DNA of 46,432 bases from JBBDXA01 sp040902585. Its GTDB lineage: Bacteria; Planctomycetota; Phycisphaerae; Phycisphaerales; Phycisphaeraceae. Of this stretch, positions 35,059-41,903 are shown piece after piece. The first letter of the stretch is position 1. Each line of letters begins with the position of its first letter. Location of the stretch: assembly GCA_040902585.1 (NCBI GenBank), contig JBBDXA010000044.1, positions 1-46,432 on the forward strand. The letters are read 5' to 3'. Below the pieces are notes generated by a model that saw only the letters and a program-made list of their open reading frames with translations, did not search any database and was not told where the DNA came from. The translations under genes were made by a program, and so were the position numbers.

Positions 35059-35077
35059 GACGCCCTTCGTGGGCGTC
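35059..35077. terminator. GC-rich hairpin after the thioesterase fragment
   Basis: GACGCCC, TTCGT and GGGCGTC form a perfect 7-bp stem just beyond the stop of the minus-strand thioesterase fragment. There is no T run on that strand, so termination is only a possibility. Confidence 0.35.
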
Positions 35078-35086
35078 ACCGGCCGG

Positions 35087-35818
35087 TCACCGGCCTGTCG
35101 CCCGGTCGATGCAGTTCAGCAGCGCGGCCGCGAGCCCCGCGGCGTTCTTCTCCGCCGTGATCGTCGCATGCGTACCGGGCAGGATGAACACGTCAACGTC
35201 GTCGGCAATCTCTTCCCAGCCGAACTGATCGCTGAGCCGGCACATCAACGGCAGCACCCTGGCGCGGAGCAGCGTGATCCTGCCTGGATAAGGCTGCGCC
35301 TGATAGGTGCGCCAGCCGGTGTAGACCGTCTGGATGAATCGCAATCGGCGGTCGGGCAGGCTGCTTGTGCCGAAGACGCGATTGAAGTTCAGGGTCGTGC
35401 CGTTGCCCGCGGGCTTGCGGGTGAATAGGCTGCGGCACAGGGAGCCGAGTCGGCCCGTGACTCGCCGACAGACCTTGAGGAAGTCATCGTTGAACAGGTC
35501 ATGCACCAGCCAGCGCGGCAGGTTGGCGAGGAACCGCGCCAGGAAGCGCGGGCTCAGTCGGCCCATCGCCGGCTTCACGCTCGGCGGGGAGGTGTCGATC
35601 ACCGCGACCAGTTCGACGCGCTGCCCGGCGCAATGAAGCTGCTGCGCCATTTCCAGCGCGACCGCGCCGCCGGAGGAGAAACCGCCCAGCAGGTAGGGGC
35701 CTTGCGGGTACGCCTTGCGGATCAGCTCAACATAATGGGCCGCCATCCAAGGGATGTCCGCGTCGGGTTCGGTGGCGTGGCTCAGCCCGCGTGCCTGCAG
35801 GCCGTACAGCGGCTGATC
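35087..35818 (-). pseudogene. Thioesterase domain, NRPS/PKS type, N-terminally truncated
   Basis: The frame reads QPLYGLQARGLSHATEPD, then YVELIRKAYPQGPYLLGGFS, the type I thioesterase signature with G-F-S-S-G (serine nucleophile in GGFSSGGAVALEMA). The end has the histidine region FILPGTHATITAEKNAAG, so the C terminus is complete. The first 25-30 residues of such a domain (the oxyanion-hole HG region) and everything upstream are missing. The homology stops at about 35818 and GHKL-type sequence on the opposite strand begins at about 35824. In nature this domain usually ends a nonribosomal peptide synthetase. The longer open frame to 35920 is antisense to the GHKL fragment and is not real. Confidence 0.8.
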
Positions 35819-35823
35819 CGCCG

Positions 35824-36201
35824 GAGCACGTGCAGCAGGTGATGGAGTTCGCCCGCTGGTTCTGCCAGAAGCTGCTGGACGGTTACGCCGATGCCAGCGT
35901 GTGCGCCGTAAGGTTGGCACTGCTGAAGCCCGTCAATGCGATCGCGACGTGGGGCGGCGACGATGTGCTAACGCTGGGCATCGACACGGCGTCGACGTGG
36001 CTGGAGCCGATGGCGGAGGACGCATTCGCGACCCTTGTCCATGAAGCGGCTCACCATTTGAATGCCCCTCATGGCCGCGACTTCCACAAGGAGATGGAGA
36101 AGCTGGCGGGTCGGGCGGCGAAGATCATGCTTGAACACGGGGATGAGGTGCGGCGGCGGTGGCCAGGAATGCTTCAACGCGATCTGCGTACGACTCAATA
36201 G
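35824..36201 (+). pseudogene. C-terminal fragment of the GHKL-associated protein (HExxH region)
   Basis: The frame from about 35824 reads HVQQVMEFARWFCQKLLDGY, then EDAFATLVHEAAHHLNAPHG and RDFHKEMEKLAGRAAK. HEAAH is an HExxH zinc-protease-like motif with a further histidine in the APHGRDFH segment. I recall this kind of C-terminal region in large GHKL ATP-binding proteins of plasmids and phages. Together with the N-terminal piece at 29017-29718 it suggests one gene, broken at about 35820 on this side. It ends 124 bp before the AAA gene on the same strand. An in-frame ATG at 35842 could allow a short product. Confidence 0.65.
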
Positions 36202-36325
36202 CGGCTTGGCACGTCGGCAAACGCTCTGCGTGGGCGCGTGATAACAGCACGGGAGGTTGTCGCTGTTGCTGGCCGTAGAACTGCCTCCCTCGCATACAAA
36301 CATCTCAATTTGAAAGGACAATTGA

Positions 36326-37816
36326 ATGACGCTAACCCAGCGGCTGGCAGAGTACGTACGCGCGTGCTTCACCGGCCTGTGGATCGAAAGCCACGAACAC
36401 GACGACGCGTTAAGAAAGATCGCCCAGCTCTGTGCCCGCGAGCACTGGAAGCTGGCCACCTGGAACATCGCCACAGGGCTGAACCTCCCTGGTGGGGCTT
36501 CCGCCGAGATATCCGCAAGCGACCCACTCGCCGCCATCCGTGCATTGAACACGCTCGGCTCCGAAGATGGTGCCGCCGTCCTGGTGCTGGTCAACTTCCA
36601 TCGCTTCCTGGGCAGCGCCGAGATCGTGCAGGCACTGGCCCAGCAGATCAGCGCCGGCAAACAGAACCGCACCTTCATCATCATCCTGTCGCCGGTCGTG
36701 CAGATTCCCATCGAACTGGAGAAGCTCTTCGCCGTGATCGAGCATGAGCTGCCCGATCGTGAGCAGCTTCAGGAGATCGCCGCCGGTATCGCGACCGATG
36801 AAGGTGAACTGCCCGTTGAGCGTGATCTGGATCGCGTGCTTGATGCTTCATCGGGCCTGACGCGATATGAAGCGGAGAATGCCTTCAGCCTGTCGCTGGT
36901 GCGTCACGGCAGGATCCAGCCTGATGCGGTGTGGGAGTTGAAGACCCAAATGCTAAAGAAAAGCGGCATGCTTTCGCTGCATCGCGGTGATGAGAAGTTC
37001 GCCGACCTGGGCGGACTCGACGCGCTCAAGGCCTTCTGTCTCCGAGCTATGCGTAGTCGCTCTGATCAGAAGCTCCGGCCGAAGGGAGTGCTGCTGCTGT
37101 CTCCGCCCGGCTGCGGCAAGAGCCAGTTCTGCAAGGCCCTGGGCAACGAGACCGGCCGGCCCATGCTGCACCTGGATGTGGGCAGCTTGATGGGCTCGCT
37201 GGTGGGACAGAGTGAAGAACGCACCCGCCAGGCTCTGCGAATCGCTGATGCCATGTCGCCGTGCATCCTCTTCATCGATGAAATCGACAAGGCTCTGGCA
37301 GGCGTGGCCAGCTCGGGGCAGACGGATTCAGGTGTCTCGGCCAGACTCTTCGGCACCCTGCTCACCTGGATGAACGATCACACCAGCGACGTGATGGTGA
37401 CGGCCACGTGCAATGACATCTCCAAGCTGCCACCGGAGATGACAAGAGCCGAACGCTTTGACGGCGTTTTCTTCGTCGACCTGCCCACCGCTGAGCAGCG
37501 ACAGGCGATCTGGCGCATCTATATAGAAGCATTCGGGATCGACCGCAGTCAGAAGCTGCCGGCTGACGAGAACTGGACCGGTGCCGAGATCAAAGCATGC
37601 TGCCGACTGGCGGCTTTGCTGGATCTTCCCCTCGTGGCCGCGGCGCACAACGTGGTGCCCGTGGCGGTGACGGCGGCGGAGTCGGTGGAGAAACTGCGAA
37701 CGTGGGCGAGCGGCCGGTGCCTCAGCGCGGATCAGGTGGGGATCTATCGGCGCGATCAAACGGCAAGCGCCGGGAGCAAACGCCGACAGGTGCGGGCGAA
37801 TCCGCGGGACAACTAA
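36326..37816 (+). CDS. Ycf46-like AAA+ ATPase of the ubiquitin-like gene cluster
   Basis: A 496-residue cytoplasmic ATPase with AAAGGA upstream. Residues 1-230 are an N-terminal domain of the Ycf46 type (DPLAAIRALNTLGSEDGAAVLVLVNF, FIIILSPVVQIPIELEKLF). The AAA+ module follows: Walker A SPPGCGKSQ near 260, Walker B ILFIDEID near 314, sensor 1 VTATCND, an arginine region RAERFDGVFFVDLP, and a C-terminal lid (GAEIKACCRLAALL). This is the FtsH/Cdc48 clade of AAA proteins, which often unfold or remodel tagged proteins. The position upstream of Ubl, E2, JAB and E1 genes suggests it acts with them. Two truncated copies of its first 50-90 bases lie at 28827 and 29816. The stop is 1 bp from the stop of the convergent NERD gene. 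Confidence 0.9.
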   Translation: MTLTQRLAEYVRACFTGLWIESHEHDDALRKIAQLCAREHWKLATWNIATGLNLPGGASAEISASDPLAAIRALNTLGSEDGAAVLVLVNFHRFLGSAEIVQALAQQISAGKQNRTFIIILSPVVQIPIELEKLFAVIEHELPDREQLQEIAAGIATDEGELPVERDLDRVLDASSGLTRYEAENAFSLSLVRHGRIQPDAVWELKTQMLKKSGMLSLHRGDEKFADLGGLDALKAFCLRAMRSRSDQKLRPKGVLLLSPPGCGKSQFCKALGNETGRPMLHLDVGSLMGSLVGQSEERTRQALRIADAMSPCILFIDEIDKALAGVASSGQTDSGVSARLFGTLLTWMNDHTSDVMVTATCNDISKLPPEMTRAERFDGVFFVDLPTAEQRQAIWRIYIEAFGIDRSQKLPADENWTGAEIKACCRLAALLDLPLVAAAHNVVPVAVTAAESVEKLRTWASGRCLSADQVGIYRRDQTASAGSKRRQVRANPRDN

Positions 37817-37817
37817 A

Positions 37818-38621
37818 TCATTTCTGCTTCCGGTTCTGCCGGATGTGACTCGAAAGACGGTGATGAAACAGCGCGGCGTCTTCGAGTGACAGTTTCGTCG
37901 GCTCATAGGGCAGCCACTTGGGTAATGCCTTGGGCTCCAGCACCCACACGAGCTTGCCCGAACTTGTGCCTTCGATGAACCAACCTGGGAACAGAAGCAC
38001 CGGTCGAATCGGAATGTCGGCGCGGCCCGTCGTCTCTTCAAGAATGCGCCGCACCGTGCTTACCGCCGCTTTCACCTGACGGACAGGCTCCTCATCCCAA
38101 GGGCCGCCATCGACGGAGACACGATCACCGTCGTATCGGACGATGGCGTCGCCCCGCGCGGGTTTGCTTCTCGTCTTCGTCTCCAGCACGAAGATGCCGC
38201 CGGGACCGATCAGGACATGATCGACGTTGTACTCCGAGCCGTCTGATCGTCGGTCGATCAGGTCGTGCAGGACGAAGTAGCCGGCGGCGCGCACCACTTC
38301 GATGAACTGACCAACAGCCTTCTCGCCTCGCAGGCCGAGTTTCACGTTCCGCAGATCGGCGATGGCTTTAGTGATCTTCCAGATACCGATGGCGATGACA
38401 GTGGCTGCGACGATCAACGACAAGACGGGAGACCGGGGCGAATGAAACAGGTAGGCGATCCACTCGTGGATGACGAACGCAACCACCATGACCATGACCA
38501 CGAGCCACGGCATCATGCGCTCGTAGAGAATGTCATCACGCTGACGCTCCAGCGATTCACCGGGATTGGGCAGTGGATCGAGCAGGATGGGATCCTTCTT
38601 CGCGCTGGTGGATGATGCCAT
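37818..38621 (-). CDS. Membrane-anchored NERD-domain protein
   Basis: A 267-residue protein with two transmembrane helices (about 36-56 MMPWLVVMVMVVAFVIHEW and 64-84 PVLSLIVAATVIAIGIWK). A NERD (nuclease-related) domain follows from about residue 98: LGLRGEKAVGQFIEVVRAAGY, then YNVDHVLIGPGGIFVLETKT, with the D and ExK residues of the restriction-endonuclease-like core (D of VDH, E and K of VLETKT). NERD proteins often occur near plasmids and defence genes; a nuclease role is likely but unproven. The start has CGGAGGC upstream. It is convergent with the AAA gene and divergent from the small gene at 38773, so it interrupts an otherwise plus-strand cluster. Confidence 0.88.
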   Translation of the reverse strand: MASSTSAKKDPILLDPLPNPGESLERQRDDILYERMMPWLVVMVMVVAFVIHEWIAYLFHSPRSPVLSLIVAATVIAIGIWKITKAIADLRNVKLGLRGEKAVGQFIEVVRAAGYFVLHDLIDRRSDGSEYNVDHVLIGPGGIFVLETKTRSKPARGDAIVRYDGDRVSVDGGPWDEEPVRQVKAAVSTVRRILEETTGRADIPIRPVLLFPGWFIEGTSSGKLVWVLEPKALPKWLPYEPTKLSLEDAALFHHRLSSHIRQNRKQK

Positions 38622-38772
38622 GTCGCCTCCGGAGTGCTGGAGAAAGAGAGCGCCGGCCCCGATTAAAAAACCCGCGTCACACGAGATATCGCGTAACGCG
38701 GGCTTCCGGGGGCACTATGAGATTACCAATTCCATATCTGGAAGTCGAGATGAATTTGAAAGGAGAATTGCC

Positions 38773-39063
38773 ATGCCTCGCGATCAACCCACTATTGTCA
38801 TCAGCGTCCACGGCGGCCTCGTGCAGGATGTGTTCTGCTCCGAGCCCGATACGCGGGTCATCCTGGTCGACTGGGATCAGGAAGGCCAGAGCCTTGGCTT
38901 GCCGGGGATCGTCGAAGTGCAGTGCGATGAAATGCGCACACCTGCCGCCGTCGTGGAGTATGCGTCGGCTGGCTTCGATGCCCTCAAGGATTCGGAAGTG
39001 GGCCGGGCGCTGGACGCCGGCTACCTCAACGGCCAGCTCGATGAGCCCGTGACTGAGATTTGA
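38773..39063 (+). CDS. Small conserved-looking protein of the cluster
   Basis: A 96-residue protein from ATG 38773 with AAAGGAGAATTGCC upstream, a leader very like that of the AAA gene (AAAGGACAATTGA). It opens MPRDQPTIVISVHGGLVQDV, then DTRVILVDWDQEG, and is strand-rich with many V, D and G residues. The C-terminal half is helical and acidic. I recognise no family. It precedes the DUF3150-like gene by 39 bp and is probably co-transcribed with it. A longer frame to 38566 is spurious. Confidence 0.75.
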   Translation: MPRDQPTIVISVHGGLVQDVFCSEPDTRVILVDWDQEGQSLGLPGIVEVQCDEMRTPAAVVEYASAGFDALKDSEVGRALDAGYLNGQLDEPVTEI

Positions 39064-39102
39064 CGGGACATCAACCAATCACAACATTCAAAGGAGGTCA
39101 CC

Positions 39103-40062
39103 ATGACCACGACGTTGGAAGATCCGCCGGGGCGAACTGTCCCTGCGCCTGCGGACCGGCTGCGGCGATTCGCCGCCGCCATGCGTCTGAGCTTCACCTG
39201 GTTCGGCGTCAGGAAGACGCTCACGCCGCAGCAGAAGGAACAGGCGGCTGAATCGTTCGGGGCGGAGGGGAACTATCTCAGTGCGGGAAAGAAGCTCATC
39301 GACACGAAACATCCGGCGTTCAAGGCCGTCACGTCGATTCGCAATCGCATCGTGTCGTACTGGCGCGGCGTGTCACTGCCGTTCCCCGAGCCAGGCATCA
39401 GGCTCATTCGGCAGGATGACGTTGCCATCGTCGATCAGCGGCTCGGCGAGATGAAGTCAGACCTGATCGACGCCGTCATCGAACTGGATCGCGAGCTGGC
39501 GGACCTTAAGCTTGCGGCGCGGCAGCGATTGGGGCAGCTCTTCAATGAGAGCGACTACCCTGATTCGCTGCGCGGACTGTTCGATGTCGTGTGGGATTTT
39601 CCCAGCGTCGAGCCGCCGGCGTACCTGCGCGAACTCAACCCGTCGCTTTATGAGCAGGAATGCCAGCGAATCACATCGCGGTTCAACGAAGCGGTGCAAC
39701 TCGCCGAGCAGGCATTCACCGATGAACTGGCCAAGCTGGTGACACACCTCAGCGAACGGCTCAATGGTGCGGATGACGGGAAGCCGAAAGTGTTCCGCGA
39801 TACGGCGATCACGAACCTGACCGAGTTCTTCGAGCGTTTCAAGCACCTGAACATCCGGTCGAACGAACAACTTGATCAACTCGTGAACCAGGCCCAAGGC
39901 GTCGTTCGCGGCGTGCAGCCTCAGGCGCTGCGCGAGAGCGAAGGCCTGCGTCAGCGTGTGTCGAAGCAGCTCGCCGGCGTGCAGAGTGCGCTGGATGGGC
40001 TGCTGGTGGATCGCCCGCGGCGACGGATCATTCGGGGCGGAGGTACGGAAGGAGAAAGCTGA
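39103..40062 (+). CDS. Helical protein, DUF3150-like
   Basis: A 319-residue protein with a strong AAAGGAGGT site before ATG 39103. LSFTWFGVRKTLTPQQKEQAA, LSAGKKLIDTKHPAFKAV and the following SIRNRIVSYWRGVSLPFPEPGI resemble DUF3150, a family found beside AAA ATPases in phages and plasmids. The rest is mostly helical and probably coiled coil in part (residues 110-150 and 190-240). The C terminus is basic (VDRPRRRIIRGGG). Role unknown; it may be a partner of the AAA+ ATPase. It is translationally coupled to the next gene by TGATG at 40060-40064. Confidence 0.75.
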   Translation: MTTTLEDPPGRTVPAPADRLRRFAAAMRLSFTWFGVRKTLTPQQKEQAAESFGAEGNYLSAGKKLIDTKHPAFKAVTSIRNRIVSYWRGVSLPFPEPGIRLIRQDDVAIVDQRLGEMKSDLIDAVIELDRELADLKLAARQRLGQLFNESDYPDSLRGLFDVVWDFPSVEPPAYLRELNPSLYEQECQRITSRFNEAVQLAEQAFTDELAKLVTHLSERLNGADDGKPKVFRDTAITNLTEFFERFKHLNIRSNEQLDQLVNQAQGVVRGVQPQALRESEGLRQRVSKQLAGVQSALDGLLVDRPRRRIIRGGGTEGES

Positions 40063-40301
40063 TGAAGTTGATCATCGACGGTGTCGGCGACGTGCGGTGC
40101 ATCTATGACGAAATGATTGACCTTGCAGCACTGGGGAAGCCGAGCATCATGCGGGCGAGCCACGTCGAGCCTGATGAAGACGGAATGTGGTGGGCGGATA
40201 TGTCGCCGGTGGGCGGGCCGAAGCTGGGGCCATTCGAGAAGAGAAGCGAGGCGCTGGCGGCTGAGTGGAGATGGATTCAAACGCATCGAGTTATTGCGTA
40301 G
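40062..40301 (+). CDS. Small protein coupled to the DUF3150-like gene
   Basis: A 79-residue protein whose ATG overlaps the stop of the previous gene (TGATG). It reads MKLIIDGVGDVRCIYDEMID, then ASHVEPDEDGMWWADMSPVG and KRSEALAAEWRWIQTH. The segment with EPDEDGMWWADM and the ending suggest a small beta-alpha fold. I do not recognise a named family. It is the last plus-strand gene before the inserted phosphatase. Confidence 0.75.
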   Translation: MKLIIDGVGDVRCIYDEMIDLAALGKPSIMRASHVEPDEDGMWWADMSPVGGPKLGPFEKRSEALAAEWRWIQTHRVIA

Positions 40302-40325
40302 CGTCGCAGCGAACGGCATGAATGC

Positions 40326-41489
40326 TCATGGCTTCGCGGCCGGCCAGTCGCTTCGATCAAGCACCTTACCTTCCAGGCTCTTCATCTCTACGCGCAACAT
40401 CTTCCCGCCGCGCACCAGCGTGATCAGCACGTAGTTGTTCTCACTCTCGATGAACCGCGATTGTGAGTCAGCGTACCTGGCACCTCGCCCGCTCAACGAG
40501 GTGTTGAAGTAAGGGAATCCGCCGACTTCCGCGCGTTCGGCGAAATAGCCGAAGCCCGTGATCGAGCACGTGCCCCGCGAGAACATGCGGTGCCACTGCG
40601 AATTTTCCCTCGCACGAATGTGGCCACTCTTCTCATTGTGCAGCGTGACAACGAATCGCCGATCGCGCCGGTCCGAAACCTTGTCGTACCACTTGAACTG
40701 TTCGGAGTCTTTCGTGAAGGGATGACACGTCTGCCATGTTGTCCCCTGGTCCTGAATGTGATTCAGATCCAGAGCGATGAAACGCACATCGAATCGCGGA
40801 ATATCGAACCGCCACATCCAACCCTCGTCCGGCAGCGGAAAGAAGCGGCGGAACGCGGTCGCTTCCACGTCGTACACCGGCTCGGCCGGCGGCTTCTCGC
40901 CCCGCGGTCGGATCTCACGATCATGATTGCCCAGCGCGGGCATGAAGGGTGTCGAACGAAACAGCTCCGGGTAGGTGTCGATCAACTCGCTGTAGGGTTT
41001 CACGCAGTCCTTCACACCAACGCCGCACCGGTTGTGCAGGTCAGGAATGTTATCGCCGGCCGTCAGCAGGAGATGGACATCATCCTTCACGATCGCATCG
41101 AGCTTCGGTCGGCCCTGCCAATTGGCCACGACGGCAACCCGCAGTTCATCCTTCGGATAAGGCTTGATGCGGTGAACGGCTGATCGCTGCTCGCCTGTGG
41201 ACACACGATAGTGCGCTGCCTCACCTTCCTTCAGCGGAATCTCGACGTGATGAAGTGTCGTCTTGTCGTCGACTATCACCTGATTGCCCAGCGCATCGGT
41301 TGATCCGAACTCAACCGTCGAAGGCCCGGCCGCGGTCGTCTGCCAATTCACCACGATTTTGTCCGGTTCATTTGAGCGGTGGGTCAGCCAGATGCGCTCT
41401 ATCTGGGCCGATGACTGGTGAGCCGCACACATCAAGGTGATAGATGCCAGCGTGATGGAACGAATGAGGGGGATCAGGGTGATCATCAT
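40326..41489 (-). CDS. Exported purple-acid-phosphatase-like metallophosphoesterase
   Basis: A 387-residue protein with a signal peptide (MMITLIPLIRSITLASITLMCAAHQSSA). An N-terminal fibronectin-like domain (IERIWLTHRSNEPDKIVVNW to HRIKPYP) precedes a calcineurin-like catalytic domain with LLTAGDNIPDL, ALGNHDREI and a late VVTLHNEKSGH. This order is that of purple acid phosphatases. It should hydrolyse phosphate esters in the periplasm. It is on the opposite strand, between the small gene at 40062 and the Ubl gene at 41574, and is chromosomal in character. It may have been inserted into the ubiquitin-like cluster. Confidence 0.88.
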   Translation of the reverse strand: MMITLIPLIRSITLASITLMCAAHQSSAQIERIWLTHRSNEPDKIVVNWQTTAAGPSTVEFGSTDALGNQVIVDDKTTLHHVEIPLKEGEAAHYRVSTGEQRSAVHRIKPYPKDELRVAVVANWQGRPKLDAIVKDDVHLLLTAGDNIPDLHNRCGVGVKDCVKPYSELIDTYPELFRSTPFMPALGNHDREIRPRGEKPPAEPVYDVEATAFRRFFPLPDEGWMWRFDIPRFDVRFIALDLNHIQDQGTTWQTCHPFTKDSEQFKWYDKVSDRRDRRFVVTLHNEKSGHIRARENSQWHRMFSRGTCSITGFGYFAERAEVGGFPYFNTSLSGRGARYADSQSRFIESENNYVLITLVRGGKMLRVEMKSLEGKVLDRSDWPAAKP

Positions 41490-41573
41490 TCTCGATCATA
41501 ACGACGAGGCGGCGTTGCCGGATGTTCCGGCGGACGTCAACCTCGTCGATCAACTCAACATCGGAGTTTCTCT

Positions 41574-41807
41574 ATGCGAATCTTATTTTTAAACAACGAC
41601 GGAGCGGGCTTCGCCGATCACGTCGAAGTCGCCGACGGCATGACCGTCGAGAAGTTCTTCGCCCAGCACATGCAAGGCCGCAAGGCTGAGGACTACCTGA
41701 TCCGCGTGAACCGCCAACCGGCGTCGCGTGATCAGGTGCTTCAGCCGGGCGATCGCGTTTCGATTACGCCAACCAAGGTGGAAGGCGCGCAACTTCGCGC
41801 TGCGTGA
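41574..41807 (+). CDS. Ubiquitin-like (ThiS/MoaD-type beta-grasp) protein
   Basis: A 77-residue protein: MRILFLNNDGAGFADHVEVAD, then GMTVEKFFAQHM, DYLIRVNRQPASRDQVLQPG and DRVSITPTKVEGAQLRAA. The size, the order of strands and helix, and the 'VNRQPA...D..L..GD.V...P...' stretch are those of ThiS/MoaD-like ubiquitin relatives. The normal C-terminal Gly-Gly is absent; the tail is KVEGAQLRAA. If conjugation needs an exposed glycine, the last five or six residues would have to be removed, and the JAB protease encoded downstream could do it (inference). CGGAG lies upstream. It stands first in the Ubl-E2-JAB-E1 group and is followed by a hairpin before the E2 gene. Confidence 0.85.
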   Translation: MRILFLNNDGAGFADHVEVADGMTVEKFFAQHMQGRKAEDYLIRVNRQPASRDQVLQPGDRVSITPTKVEGAQLRAA

Positions 41808-41828
41808 TCAACTGATCGACTGAGCGTT

Positions 41829-41878
41829 GCGGGCGCTGGCGGGTTCCTCTGTGAATCAGTCAGCGCCCGCTTTCATTT
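41829..41878 (+). terminator. Intrinsic terminator or attenuator between Ubl and E2 genes
   Basis: GCGGGCGCTG (41829-41838) and CAGCGCCCGC (41861-41870) are perfect 10-bp arms with a 22-nt loop, followed by TTTCATTT. It lies in the 96-bp gap between the Ubl and E2-like genes. Partial termination would make more Ubl mRNA than enzyme mRNA. Confidence 0.7.
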
Positions 41879-41903
41879 CCAATTCCATCACCCGGAGCCA
41901 TCC

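Noticed and set aside
35819..35920. N-terminal extension of the thioesterase frame
   Set aside because: This part is antisense to the GHKL C-terminal fragment and has no thioesterase features, so the thioesterase is treated as truncated at about 35818.
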